From positions 199,054,501 to 199,118,500 of the forward strand of contig CM057458.1 in assembly GCA_016271365.2 (NCBI GenBank): a DNA stretch of 64,000 nucleotides, written 5' to 3'. Under the pieces are notes generated by a model. It made no database searches. It saw only the letters and a program-made list of their open reading frames with translations, and had not been told where the DNA came from. Below, in pieces: positions 11,134-21,741 of the stretch (its first letter is position 1; each line of letters begins with the position of its first letter). Position numbers and translations under genes: made by a program. The DNA is from Neoceratodus forsteri. Lineage: Eukaryota > Chordata > Ceratodontiformes > Ceratodontidae.

Positions 11134-11275
11134 GGATTTGCTTCCTCCTCCTGTGTGTTCTCCTTGTATCTGCCCTCAGAGTTCCATCCTGGATTACCCC
11201 CTCAACCCCCATGGTGTTCACTTACAGAGATGCTGCACAATCTCTATGCTCTGCCAGGAGGACATATGAGTTTTG

Positions 11276-11812
11276 AAGTTGTGAAGTGATCTAATGAGCA
11301 CATAAAAAAAGAAAAGAAAAACATTTGAGAAATAAAAAATAAGTGACTATTTTAAAACAAATTGCTGACTTTTTCTGTCTGCTATTTTTGGTGCAATTAA
11401 CTCTTCAACTCCATGGTTTTCATACTCTTACACCGCACTGTAGATACCTACCAAATAATCCTTGCTGATCAGCACTTCCACCTATTTATCCTGCATTTTT
11501 CTCATGACCTCCACCCCAGCTGACCATTGCTCCTGACTTCTGTGTCACCAGAGCTCAACATTTCAAGACAGAGTCTTTGATATCTCTGATCAATGGGATA
11601 TCTCCAGGGGATTCTGTAATGCTCATTGATCTGAAGGTGCAAGAAGCAAAATGATGGTGTCAGAGGCACAACAAATTGTGTTACAGGCAAAACACAATCT
11701 AATATTACTCTCGGTCAATGATATGGAAAGCAAAGAAAGTTAAGGGGAAATTGTTTAACTAGGAAAGGCTCACTAAGCCGGAGCTTGTTTCCAGGTGCAG
11801 TCTGCGAGCCCA
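11276..11812. other. No recognised feature
   Basis: A/T-rich sequence downstream of the CR1 5' end, with an A-rich stretch at 11303-11325. No conserved frame is visible. Confidence 0.35.
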
Positions 11813-11935
11813 AGGAAGTTAAGTGACTTGCTCAGGGTCACACAGTATGCAAGTGGGGAAGATGGGATTCAAACCCAGGTCTCCAGGTTTGCAGCTCAGT
11901 GCCCTTAACCACTACACTACACTGCCTCCTAAAAG
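11813..11935 (-). mobile_element. MIR-like SINE, minus strand
   Basis: The plus strand reads aagttaagtgacttgctcag, then ggtcacacag, gggattcaaacccaggtct and cttaaccactacactac. This is the reverse complement of the MIR order: tRNA-like head with A and B boxes, then the core. It ends at an A/G-rich stretch (11935-11970). Confidence 0.85.
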
Positions 11936-11989
11936 GGAAAAAAAGAAAAAGGGGAAAAAAGAAAAGGGAATCCCAGCATTTAAAAATTG

Positions 11990-12187
11990 TACTGGTAGGC
12001 CAGCCCAGTGGTACAGAGGGCTGAGGCACTATATGCTTCACCTCTCACCATGCCAATGACTCAGGTTTGGGAATGAGCATGGGTTGCCAGGAGTTGGCGG
12101 GGAGGAGAGGATTGAGCATCCAATGGACTGGTTTCCTCTTCTAGAGTGGGGGTGGGGGTGGCGGTAACACTGTCTTGCTCCTTGTAA
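11990..12187 (+). mobile_element. tRNA-like SINE, same family as the copy at 21.0-21.4 kb
   Basis: The head carries cagtggtacagagggctgag and, about 50 bp later, caggtttgggaatgagcatg. This matches the order and spacing in the minus-strand element at 21023-21392 (ctgtggtactgagggctgag, then ccgggttcgggaatgacctc). The two motifs fit degenerate pol III A and B boxes. The 3' end is cut short by the CR1 that starts at about 12188. Confidence 0.55.
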
Positions 12188-13920
12188 AGGCATCTATCCT
12201 AAATAGATACTTTTGCTCAGTATTTACTGAAGAGAAGGTAGGGCAGGGCCCACAGCTCAGCATCTTGGACACGGGGGAGGGAGGTGAGCACTACTCCCTT
12301 CACAAAAGAAAGGATCCTACAAGAACTTGCTAAGCCCAGGGTGGATAAGGCAATGGGAGCTGATGGCATACATCCCAGGGTACTTAAGGAGCTAAAGGTG
12401 GAACTAGCAGAGCCATTAGCAGAACTGTTTGAGTGAGTCTCTGAGCACAGAGAGGTCCCAGAAGACTGGAGGGCTCATGTGATCCCGCTCCACAAGAGTG
12501 GTAGCAGGGAGGAGGCGGGGAATTACAGACCAGTCAGTCTTACCTCAGTAGTGGGCAAGATTATGGAGGCACTCCTTAAGGAAAGGATAGTGCAACACCT
12601 GGAATCCATAGGGGCACAGGATCCAAGACAGCATGGGTTTAAAAAAGGAAGGTCCTGTCAAACTAATCTCATAGATTTCTTTGACTGGGTAACCAGAGTG
12701 GTGGATCAGTTGGGAGCAGTTGATGTCACCTACCTTGACTTCAGCAAAGCTTTTGACACTGTTCCACATAGAAGATTGATAAATAAACTGGGTAGGCTCG
12801 GGGTGGGTCAGACATTGGTCAACTGGGTGGCAAACTGGTTGACGGGCAGAAAACAGAGAGTGGTGGTAAATGGTATACAGTCAGAAGAGATGCAAGTCAC
12901 AAGTGGGGTACCTCAGGGATCAGTTCTGGGGCCAGTCCTCTTCAACATCTTCATTAGTGACCTTGCAGATGGACTAGAGGGTAAGGCTTGTCTGTTTGCA
13001 GATGACACCAAGATCTGCAACAGAGTAGATGATCCAGATGGGGTGGGCAGAATGAGAAGAGATCTTGATAAACTAGCAAAATGGTCAGAAGAGTGGCAAC
13101 TGGGATTTAATGCAAAGAAGTGCAAAATCATGCACATAGGGAAGAGAAACCCTGAAGCCACCTATAGGCTGGGAGGGGAGTTGCTAGCAGTCACAAAGGA
13201 AGAAAGAGACTTGGGCATCATCATCACTGATGACATGAAATCATCCAAGCAGACCTCTAAAGCAGTAGGTAAGGCTAGGTGGGTGTTAGGGTGTATTAGT
13301 AGGGGTATCACAAGTTGTAAGAGGGAGGCAATAATCCCTCTTTACAAGACACTGGTTAGGCCCCATCTGGAGTACTGCATGCAGTATTGGAGGCCACACC
13401 TTCACAAGGACATTAACCAAATTGAGGCAGTCCAGAGAAGGGCAACCAAAATGGTGCAGGGACTGCATCAGAGGACATATGAGGACAGATTAACGGAGCT
13501 CAATATGTATACCCTTGAGCAAAGGAGGGAGAGAGGATATGATCGAGACATTCAAACACCTTAAGGGCATTAACAAGGTGAAAGAGTCTAACATGTTTAA
13601 ATATAAGAAAAATAGCAGGACAAGAGGACACAGCATGAGATTAGAGGGAGGCCGATTAAGGGAATGTGAGGAAATTCTTTTTCACAGAAAGGGTGGTGGA
13701 TGCATGGAATGGCTTACCACAAGTGGTGGCTATGAATACAGTGCAGGGCTTCAAACAGGCATGGGATAGGCATAAGGGAGCAATACAAATGACTATGAAT
13801 AGATAGGCCACTGACAGAGCAAAGGCCGATGGCACATTTATAAGGTAGAAAAAGAAATGGGCAGACTGGATGGGCCTTGCGGTCCTTATCTGCCGTCAAC
13901 TTCTATGTTTCTATGTTTCC
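12188..13920 (+). mobile_element. 5'-truncated CR1-clade LINE (copy C)
   Basis: It starts in the ORF2 connector before the RT domain (ctaaatagatacttttgctc) and ends with the CR1 3' tail tctatgtttctatgtttc at 13902-13919, two copies of an 8-base unit. It belongs to a second CR1 subfamily, together with the minus copies at 21.7 and 50.2 kb: shared ctgccgtcaacttctatg end, and GGELLAVTKEERDLGII protein signature. Confidence 0.92.
12479..13564 (+). pseudogene. CR1 copy C ORF2 reverse transcriptase, long open segment
   Basis: A 361-aa open frame covers most of the RT domain. NYRPVSLTSVVGK is at residues 15-27, DFSKAFD at 87-93, SGVPQGS at 142-148 and the catalytic FADD box at 173-176. LVRPHLEYC and a C-terminal [12 protein letters not shown] helix region follow. 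An upstream continuation (12340-12478) has the MGADGIHPRVLKELK block but carries an in-frame stop near 12435, and the frame is lost again near 13545. All RT catalytic motifs are present, so decay is limited, but the missing endonuclease and ORF1 make it dead on arrival. Confidence 0.9.
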
Positions 13921-14340
13921 TTGGCTGCCACCTGGTGGAGGTCGGGTGGTAGCACCAGAGTTTGAGCAGCACAGATAAAGGGCTGCAGTTACATAATGTG
14001 TGTGCGCCTCCACACATGTACGCATACAGCGCACCGCAGCAAGGGGAAAAATAGTGGAAAATGGTGGTTGCAGGCTCTGTGAAGCTTTGCCTGCCTGCCT
14101 GCACCCTGCACTGTCGCTGGCTCACTGACCCTCCTAATCTGATTGTAGGATCTCTGGGTGGGGGGAGGATGGCCTTCCCCTTCCCAGCCCTGCCATGGGG
14201 GGGGGATCCATGGGGGATGTGGGGCTCGGTGGATTGGGGAGGCAGTTGCCAGTTGAGGGAGGCAGGGACAGGGTTGAACAGCTGCCTATGATGCACCCAG
14301 GAGGATAAAAATCTATATATAAAAAAATAAATTGCTCCAG
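13921..14340. other. Unclassified G-rich repeat-like segment
   Basis: Directly after the CR1 tail the sequence turns G/C-rich, with a motif gtgtgcgcctccacacatgt that is close to the complement of acatgtggaggcacatgcag in the SINE at 21.1 kb. It ends in an A/T-rich tail (14307-14335). It may be another retroposed repeat, but no boundary is clear. Confidence 0.35.
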
Positions 14341-15747
14341 TAACCCTACACTGATTCACCAGAGTTGGTACAAAGGTACCTGTTAGCAGCACTAAAAATC
14401 CAGTAACCATATTACAGCACCAGCTGTTCATGAAGTCAATATTTTATTTCACTCCTCACCAGAAACTGCTAATTAATAAACCACATGAAATCAATAGATT
14501 TGTGAGAGTATAGTACTACCAGCAATATTAAGGCAGTCATTAGTAGGAGTACCTGTACCATTTACTGGCATACAGCTACTCATCCAGGTAAAGCAGTTGG
14601 TACAAAAATACATGTCCAAAGTGCTACTAGTGTGCAAATAAGCAAAAAAAAGTGCTAGGAAAGAGCAAAGCACTGGGGCATCTCATGACTGTCATTGAGC
14701 TCAGGCAAGCTGGTAACTTTTTTTTCTGCACTAAACGTTCATTGAAAAATGTTCAGCTTAACAACACCGTGATGTCACTAAATCACAACACAGCTCACAA
14801 GATTTTTGACAGTTTCATATTCTGCAGTTAGACACGTCATTCAATTAATTATGTATGACCTGTCAAACTGGAAAGGAAATGTGGTATTCTGAAAACCTCC
14901 AGAGGTGGGCCAGTGGGTAGGGTATAGACAGAGACAACAAACACAAAACACTAAAGTACATGGGATCATCAGCATTACGCTGAGACCAATAAATTAAACA
15001 CTCATACTAAGCATATTCATCTGAGTGGTCTGTTTAATAATCATAATTTCTTAACTTACTCTTTACCTGTTCAGGGATTACCTGGGGGGGGGGGGACATA
15101 CAGTAGGGTCTGTAGGTTTTGGTTAGCTTGTATACGAGTTATGTATTTAGTTTAGTCCAGCCATTTGATCAAGAACTGACTGGCCTTGCCAGCCCACTTT
15201 CAGAACTGGACAAGGGTTGTTGGAGGTCCGACAGGAGGGAGGTAGAGGGAGCATCCCAGGAGGTGCTCCTCTCCTCTGGGGGGGAGGGATAGCCCTCCCC
15301 GCTGCACTACCACCACCTGGGTAACTACGGGTGGAGGTGCAGCAGGGATGGTGCAGCGTGGGAGGGCAGGATGCCGGCTGAGTTCTGAGCATGCGTGTCA
15401 TGCTTGCCCACGTGCCACTTTGTCCTCCTAGCTTATTGGCTTCTCTGAGGGAGCGGGGAGAAAACCACGAAAAAGCCCCACAGCTAACCCAACAATGGCC
15501 CCCCGGTGCCACTGGATGGTGATAACCAACTCTGGGTGATCTCGATTGGCTGTCTGAAAAACCTAGGAAGCATGGAGTATGGCAACAAGAGGAGGCTCAG
15601 GAGTCAGTGGAGCCCAGTTGAATGCCTTGGGGAGACTGGAGGCATTGGACAGCTGTGGTGAGAGAAGGGGGCATGAACAAAAAATATAAAAAAAAAAAAC
15701 AAAAAAAACCTGACAGGCCCATTCTGTTTTCCAGAAAGTACATGAAG
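14341..15747. other. Unclassified sequence, no supported gene
   Basis: No conserved reading frame is visible. Simple A-rich stretches occur at 15676-15712, a 13-base G run at 15083-15095, and a G-rich patch at 15200-15370. The left end of the DIRS-like element follows immediately. Confidence 0.4.
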
Positions 15748-15975
15748 TGAAAATTACGTACCTACCATAATTCTTGATCTTCTCTAGTATCTTTACCATT
15801 CATTACTGCTGGGTGTAAGCCTGAAGCACGCACCTGTATGGCAGCTTTTTTTTCAGGGGGAGAAGTCGGCTCCGATGGTGCTGCCCACGAGGCCAACACA
15901 TTGTGTGGCACACAAGGGTTGACCATTAGGTGCTGCAGACTACTCCCCCATCCCAGTTCTGTTCTGCCGGAGAGT
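15748..15975. repeat. DIRS-like inverted terminal repeat, low-coordinate (3') end
   Basis: Shared with the complement of the other end are accattcattactgctgggt (15791-15810), acctgtatgg (about 15832), gggttgacca and catcccagttctgtt (15951-15965). The first ~22 bases (15748-15770, tgaaaattacgtacctacca onward) have no counterpart at the other end but are present in the internal complementary region. A one-sided extension of this kind is known for DIRS-1. Confidence 0.8.
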
Positions 15976-16101
15976 TTGAAACAAAGGGGGGTAGAGAAAA
16001 TCAAGGTGAGGCAAGAGAGCCGAGGGATAGGAAAAAATGAAGGATATAAACTGAAAAAGGGAGAAGTCGACCAGAGGACAGAGGGATTGTATTTTTTGTT
16101 G

Positions 16102-16618
16102 TTTCTTTTCTTGTAGTGGGGACTGCCCATTGGGCGGCAGCATAGGAAAGGGAAAAAGAAGGAGAGAAAGAGAAAGAGAAGAGAGAGAAAGATAGAGCAT
16201 ACATAGGGGAAGAAGGGGGGGGCCCTCAGCCATGCTGAGTTAGAATCCATCGGCTTACTTTAGCCTCAAAAACCTGAAGGTATAAAGACAGAGGTGCAAG
16301 GATCCCATCAACTTCAGGGATCACTGAACGGACATCCAGAACAAGAGAATTTGAAATGGTCTTGGAAATATAAAACATGGCAGAGTCAGCCCCCCTTCTC
16401 ATCCCTAAACCCACATGTGGGATGAAAGTCCTGGATCGTCATCCTCTGCAGATTAATACCTGATGGCTTAGCCGGTGGGGGGGGGCCTCAAACAGGGGAG
16501 GACCATGTCCAGAATGACCTCCAAGGTAGAGGGAAGGGAGAAAGACAGAGGGGGAGGAAAATCCTTACGGGTTTTCCCATGAGATGCACTGTGGCAGTCC
16601 CCACTACAAGAAAAGAAA
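16102..16618. repeat. Pair of perfect 26-bp inverted repeats
   Basis: Bases 16102-16127 (tttcttttcttgtagtgggg, then actgcc) and 16593-16618 are exact reverse complements, 465 bp apart, inside the 3' region of the DIRS-like element. On each strand the motif looks like a pyrimidine tract ending in ag. Homology stops abruptly at the motif edges. Confidence 0.75.
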
Positions 16619-16879
16619 TAATGGAAAATCCATGTCAGGAGAAGAAGCAACCACAGTGCACCCCACTGAGAATCCCAGGGAGTTCCCACTGAGGCCAGGG
16701 CAAAGATCCTACTCACCACCCTCCTAGAGTGGGCACTCTGTGACTTTTTAGAGAAGGAAACAGAGGGCCCTGAGGTACCAGGGGGACTCTGCCCCCAACT
16801 GGCCTCGAAGAAGGGGAGGGCAAGCAGGGTGGAGGCGGTGCCCAAGAGCTGAGGCCCAAGAAGGAAAGATGGGCAGAAA

Positions 16880-16985
16880 TCAGTAATGAATGGTGAAGAT
16901 ACAAGAGAAGATCAAGAATTATGGTAGGTACGTAATTTTCATAACTTCCCTTGTCAGTCTTCACCATTCATTACCGCTGGGTGAG
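16880..16985. repeat. DIRS-like internal complementary region (circle-junction copy)
   Basis: The left half (16881-16941) is the reverse complement of the low-coordinate terminus 15748-15807, including gatcaagaattatggtaggt and acgtaattttca. The right half (16942-16985, with cagtcttcaccattcattac) is the reverse complement of the high-coordinate terminus near 19750-19797. Read on the minus strand, the two termini are joined end to end, as expected for the template that lets DIRS DNA circularise. Confidence 0.8.
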
Positions 16986-17220
16986 TACCAAGCCCCCCGG
17001 AGGGGACCTGGCACTGCCCTGAGGGAACAGATTCCTTCAGCCTCCTATGGGTGAGGCGCAGGAGGGGGAGACCTATAGCCCTACTAGACTGTACATGGCC
17101 TAAGGCTGGTCAGGCCGAGGAGTTGTCTCCCGTGGCTGGGGGGGAGGGACAGAAGATGCCCCTGTAAGTTCCTCCTTGTCCTGCGGGATTAAAGACAGGT
17201 ACCCTGGAAAGTGGAGGAAA

Positions 17221-19455
17221 TCACCCTATGCTGAGCAATGGGTGACAATCTGGATAGGTGAAGCCATGCTGTCTACCTGTTGCAGATCGCTGTCTCTGCC
17301 AGTCTGGAGGCCACCTCATTAGAATCATAAGATGTCTTTTCTTGGTGCCTTGCGCGCTCCAACCCTGTGCAGAGAGGGCAGTGACTTGCCTAGATTCCTC
17401 TGAATCAGACAGAGATCCTAGCACCTGCACTAACATTGACCACAGGTGCCTATTTTAGGCAGCGTGGTGAGCCTGATGTGAGCTGAGACAAAGCAGAACA
17501 CGAGCTGAAGAGAAAACTCCTCTTCCCCATTGGTCGAACTCTGTGGAATCTGGATCCGGTGGTCGGTCATGCACCAGGTGTTGAAGCCCAGAAGGAGTAT
17601 AAAAGGCCATCAACCCTGAAGGTGGGTGAGGCAAAGAACCAAGAGACTCTTGGGGAGTGCAGTACCTGCTCCTGCAGTCCACTGGGGCTGGAGATGAGGC
17701 TGCTGGTGACTACCAGGTGCGGAGTGATGCTTCCTGGAAGTTAATAGGCCAGGATGGTACCATTAGGTGGTGCACACTAAATTAGGTCAGGAAGGAGTGC
17801 GTCTCCTGCTTGGTATTGCATCTTACCATGTGGGACATATGAAGTTCCTGTACCAACCTCAAAAGGAACCTCTGATATTCAGTGAAATCAGAATTGGATA
17901 AAAGGTGGACTAAACAGTCCTCTTCCTTGGAAGAGGAAGCTGAAGAGGTCGAGGAACTCGAGTGCTCAGAGTCCTCCTGTGGTGGTGGAGACAGGGAAAA
18001 GACCAGTTCATCCATGGTTCTAACATACCTAGGGAAGGCTGCTGCAGTGGCCCTGAGTGTCTCCCAGGTTAAGGGCCCCATAGGATCCACATGGCCCAGG
18101 AGAGTAGGAGATGACTGCAGAGGAATTGGGAAAGAGCACCTAAATGAAAATGTCCAGCTTCTGCCAGGGCTCTGAGACCTCACTGAAGATCCTATAGCTC
18201 GAGGCAATCCACGGGTCGACCCAGTCAGCGTACGCTGTAGATGTGAAATCATATCCTGGCTGAGCCCTGAGGGGGAATCTCTCCTGTGGTGTAACCGGAG
18301 TTGCATGGATCCAGAAGGTCAACCTTCAGCGCCACCCACTAAGAGCACCTGGAAGGACTCAAAGGAGGAGAAGCAGGGCTCTGCACTGCGACTCCTCCCC
18401 ACACCCTGTACGAAGGTAGAGGAGGAGGGTCCCCATGCTTCACCCCAGCCCCTCAACCCCTCTGACTCAGATGCCATCCTCTTCCTCAACCCCATTGCTA
18501 TGGGGACCCCAAGCCTGCAGGCCCTCTGAGGAGGACCATAGGAGAATAAGTCCCCATCTCAACTGAAGGGACCAAAGCAGCACCAACCATGGCAACTGCC
18601 CCCGAAGTCAAGACCACCACTCCATGTCCTCCAGAACTGCTATCCACCGCAGGACCCCGGATGCCAGGGTTGGCAAGGGGGCCTGCAGAGACCAATGACT
18701 CCAGAGAGCATGGGAGATGAACACTGGGCTGCCTGGTGCTGTGTCCTAGGGGGTTCCCCGACTCTGGGGAGTCAGGACACCAGTCTGGATCAGCCAGCGA
18801 GTTGTCCTCCTCCAAGGAAGAGGAGACCAAGCATACCACCAGACTAGTGACACCGGAGCCCCAGAACTGCTGGTGCTGCCGCAGGACATGACACCACCTA
18901 TGACACTGCCTGAACTCGCAGCACCACGAATGGCGCCAGGATTTGAAACAGCATCGGGAGGTGGAGCCAAGAGTTTGCCAGTGCCGGGCACAGCGACCGT
19001 AGACTGCAGCACTGGGGGAGCCTGCACCTCCGAAGAGGTGACTACCGTGGCAGTGCTCCTGCCCTGGCCTTGCAGGGAGCCAAGGCATTCCTCAAGCACT
19101 GTGGAAGAAACCTGCTTGATGGCAAGGCTGGGCTCTGAGGATGTTTCCTTCTCACCGGGTCATATAGACCTGGGAGTGGACCTGGACTCGGGGTCAAGAG
19201 ATCTTGCCATGGCATCCCTAGAGCGACACCTTCCTTCGAAAGTTGTCAGGGCTCTGCCAAGTTAAATGCATGGATTTCCAGAACATGGCGGTCCATGGAG
19301 AAATAGGCATCACAGTTGTCCATATCATGGTTGGGACCCAGGCAGCACAGACAAATGTCATGTCAGCCCATCATGGAAAAATGCCAGCCACAGGGGCACT
19401 GACACATGTGGTCACATACCACTTTTGATTTTCTCTTAGCCTCCAAACCAGACAT
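17221..19455 (-). pseudogene. DIRS-type gag, heavily broken
   Basis: Starting from a minus-strand ATG at 19455, the N-terminal region has a Cys-rich motif near 19310-19356 whose core is CLCCLGPNHDMDNC, typical of the N-terminal knuckle of DIRS gag proteins. A Ser/Glu-rich acidic stretch lies near 17930-17990 (SEHSSSSTSSASSSKEED). The C-terminal segments 17455-17682 and 17221-17436 show the VFSSARVLLCLSSHQA and VQVLGSLSDSEESRQV blocks characteristic of the DIRS gag C-terminal domain. Stops and frame shifts break it at least six times. Its role would be packaging the retrotransposon RNA; this copy is inactive. Assignment is by motif recognition, not a search. Confidence 0.7.
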
Positions 19456-19649
19456 AATGCAAAAAGAATCAAAAATTCACAGGAAAAGACCAAGCGTCAT
19501 TGGCAAAAATAATAATAGGAACAGTCTTACTAGTATCCAACAGTGTCGGGTGAATCAGAAGCAGGTTGGAGAAGCAGAGAATGGCGTAGAAATATGGAAC
19601 AGGCCTGCTGACACAACAAGCACTGAAAGTTGCACAGCAGGTGTAACCT

Positions 19650-19797
19650 CGATGGTGGGAGAAACAGAACTGGGATGGAGGAGGAATCTGCAGCGCCTAT
19701 CAGCCAACCCTCATGAGCAAAAAATCTCCCATACAGGTTTGCGCCTTCAGCTTACACCCAGCAGTAATGAATGGTGAAGACTGGCAGGGGAAGATCA
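19650..19797. repeat. DIRS-like inverted terminal repeat, high-coordinate (5') end
   Basis: This is the complement of the low-coordinate ITR: cagcagtaatgaatggtgaa (19760-19779), ccatacaggtttgcgcc and aacagaactgggatgg. The boundary lies near aagatca (19791-19797), where the internal region shows the homologous aagtta. Confidence 0.75.
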
Positions 19798-21022
19798 GTA
19801 CCATCTTGCCGTACGTCTTTCCCCTATCAGTCGCAATTTAGTAGTCAACCCCTCCATGTACTGTATTTGTTTACAGATTGCAATCCAAATTTCCAGGATT
19901 GGGGGGTGGTGCCACAGGCATATTACATGCAATACCCATGGCTGCCCAACTAACTAGAACCTGGTCTAGATATCTGGTGTTCTTCTGTCTTAAGCCATGA
20001 GGTATGAGTCCAAAAACCAGGAATTGTACCTCCTGTGGGATCTTGCATTGGAAGATCTGGCCTAGAGCCTCCCTACCTCCTCCCAGAAATGGGTAAGCTT
20101 TGGATAGCTCCAGAATGCATGTAAGTGGTGAGTCTTCTGGCTTCATCCTCTCCATCATGAATCCGAGTATGTAGTTCCAAACTGCTTGGTAATAATAGGT
20201 GACTTAAAAAAATCTGAAGACCACCTTCTACATGTGTTCCCTTCACTCATATGAGGTGGACACTTTGGCTGTAGCCTGCCATATTTGTCTTCATTCTCCC
20301 TCTGACCATTGCCTTCCCGCCTTTTTTTCCCATTGATCCTGGATGGCCCATCTGCTAGGGGGATCCTTCGATTTGAGTGTTTTATATAGTGAGGAGACTC
20401 AATGTCCCTGATCCAGGGATCCAATGTGAAATTTGGTAACCTGTTGTAAGACGTCTGGTGGCTTTAGTAGCTGATCCCTCCTGGCAGTGGCCTGCAAGAA
20501 ACTCCTACTTTGGAGATAACAGTAAAAATCACTTTAAGGAATATTAAACTCCTGTTGTACTCTCTTGAAGGATTTGACACTACCTTGCTGCAGTAGCTAT
20601 CTGACTTGATTTAGGCCTCTCAGGGCCCATCTGGTAAATGTTGGATCTGTTCCCTATGGGATGAACTGTGTGCAGACTGTTATATAGGTCAGGTGGTTAA
20701 TACCTCTATTGCCCTCAGTTAAGTCTACTGTGTCGTTCCAGGCTCGGACTGTCATCCTGGCCCATGGGTTAGTTACCTGTTTAACTGTTCCCCATCAAAG
20801 AAATTAAAAGGAATATCTCCCACCTTCCTCACTGCTGGGTTGCCCTGCTCCATCACAACCCACAGGGTTGGGCCACGTATTGAGTATGAAGCAGCACTGA
20901 ATGAAGCCGGCAAACCAAGTAATATCTATAGAAATCTGAGACTCCTAAACCTCCCTCTCCTCTTGGTATTTTCAGGAACTCCCCTTTGAGGTGGGGTCTT
21001 TTCCCTGCCCAGATGTATTTGT

Positions 21023-21392
21023 TTATTTATTAATTTATTTTTAAATTAGTATTTTATTGGATTTTTTTGTGCCCTGGTTGTCGCCGTCCCCATTTAAGCG
21101 TGAACGCGCACATGTGGAGGCACATGCAGGGATGCTATGAGATGCCCTCCCTTCATGTTACCCCCTCCTACCTGTGCCACCACTGGACCTCCACCCAGCA
21201 ATGGTGGAACTACAGGGGGGTGGCAACCTCCCTGGGAGAGGACAGCTGCCAATAGGTGGCTTGATCTAGCTCCCTCTCTCCTTCCCCCTATGTTGGCTCC
21301 CCAATGACCTGAGGTCATTCCCGAACCCGGGTAGCTGGTGTGGTGGGAGGTAAGGTGTCCAACTACTCAGCCCTCAGTACCACAGGGCCAGT
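21023..21392 (-). mobile_element. tRNA-like SINE with 14-bp target-site duplication
   Basis: The segment is flanked by gcccagatgtattt (21009-21022) and gcccagatgcattt (21393-21406) and interrupts the L1 coding order exactly at the K-x-IWA block. On the minus strand it starts with a tRNA-like head (ctgtggtactgagggctgag, then acccgggttcgggaatgacc) and ends in a tail of aataaa-type repeats (complement of 21023-21060). The middle is G/C-rich with no coding. A related head is at 11990-12187. This is a LINE-mobilised SINE; I do not recognise a named family. Confidence 0.65.
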
Positions 21393-21741
21393 GGCCCAGA
21401 TGCATTTAGACAACAATTTATTCAGGGATTTCGAAACGGGGGAGGGATATCAATTGGAAGGGTGCAGAAAATATCTAGTAGTTGGGGAGAACATTCATAC
21501 AGGTGGTTTCTACTCTAGCCACCAGTGTGAATGGCAGATCATTCCATCTGTTAAGACCTCTGTGGCGTGTCTGAAGTAATGGCTCATAATTCATTTTAAA
21601 CAGGCTGCCCAGATCTTTGGGGATCTTCACTCCCAGATACCTAAAATGTTCTGTCACCCATATAAATGGGCACAGCTCTCCTGGGGTAGGAGTGAGTGTG
21701 TCACTAATGAGCAAGCTCTCAGTTTTGTCTGTGTTTACTTT

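Larger units (their letters stand above)
7554..11275 (-). mobile_element. Nearly full-length CR1-clade LINE (copy B)
   Basis: On the minus strand the order is ORF1 esterase (about 11133-10663), ORF2 endonuclease (10329-9623), connector (9538-9103), reverse transcriptase (9116-7958) and 3' end (7554). The 3' terminus (gaaacatagaaacacagaat on the plus strand) is the complement of the CR1 octamer-type tail. All domains of a complete CR1 are recognisable although each is broken by stops or frameshifts. Confidence 0.88.
15748..19797 (-). mobile_element. Non-autonomous DIRS-like tyrosine-recombinase retrotransposon
   Basis: The element is bounded by inverted terminal repeats (15748-15975 and about 19650-19797) and contains an internal complementary region (16880-16985). 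That region equals, on the minus strand, the high-coordinate end joined directly to the low-coordinate end. This ITR plus circle-junction arrangement is the hallmark of DIRS elements, which replicate through a circular DNA intermediate. A minus-strand gag with DIRS-type motifs fills 17.2-19.5 kb. No reverse transcriptase, RNase H, methyltransferase-like or tyrosine recombinase sequence is visible in the 240 bp between gag and the internal region, so pol appears deleted. Confidence 0.8.

Noticed and set aside
16468..16967. Minus-strand frames of 84-125 aa in the DIRS 3' region considered as recombinase or RT
   Set aside because: No R-H-R-Y residues or RT motifs are present; the composition is Pro/Ser-rich.
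17782..19265. Host-like acidic and Ser-rich protein exons
   Set aside because: The order of motifs and the flanking ITRs fit DIRS gag better than host exons. Plus-strand frames here are antisense shadows.
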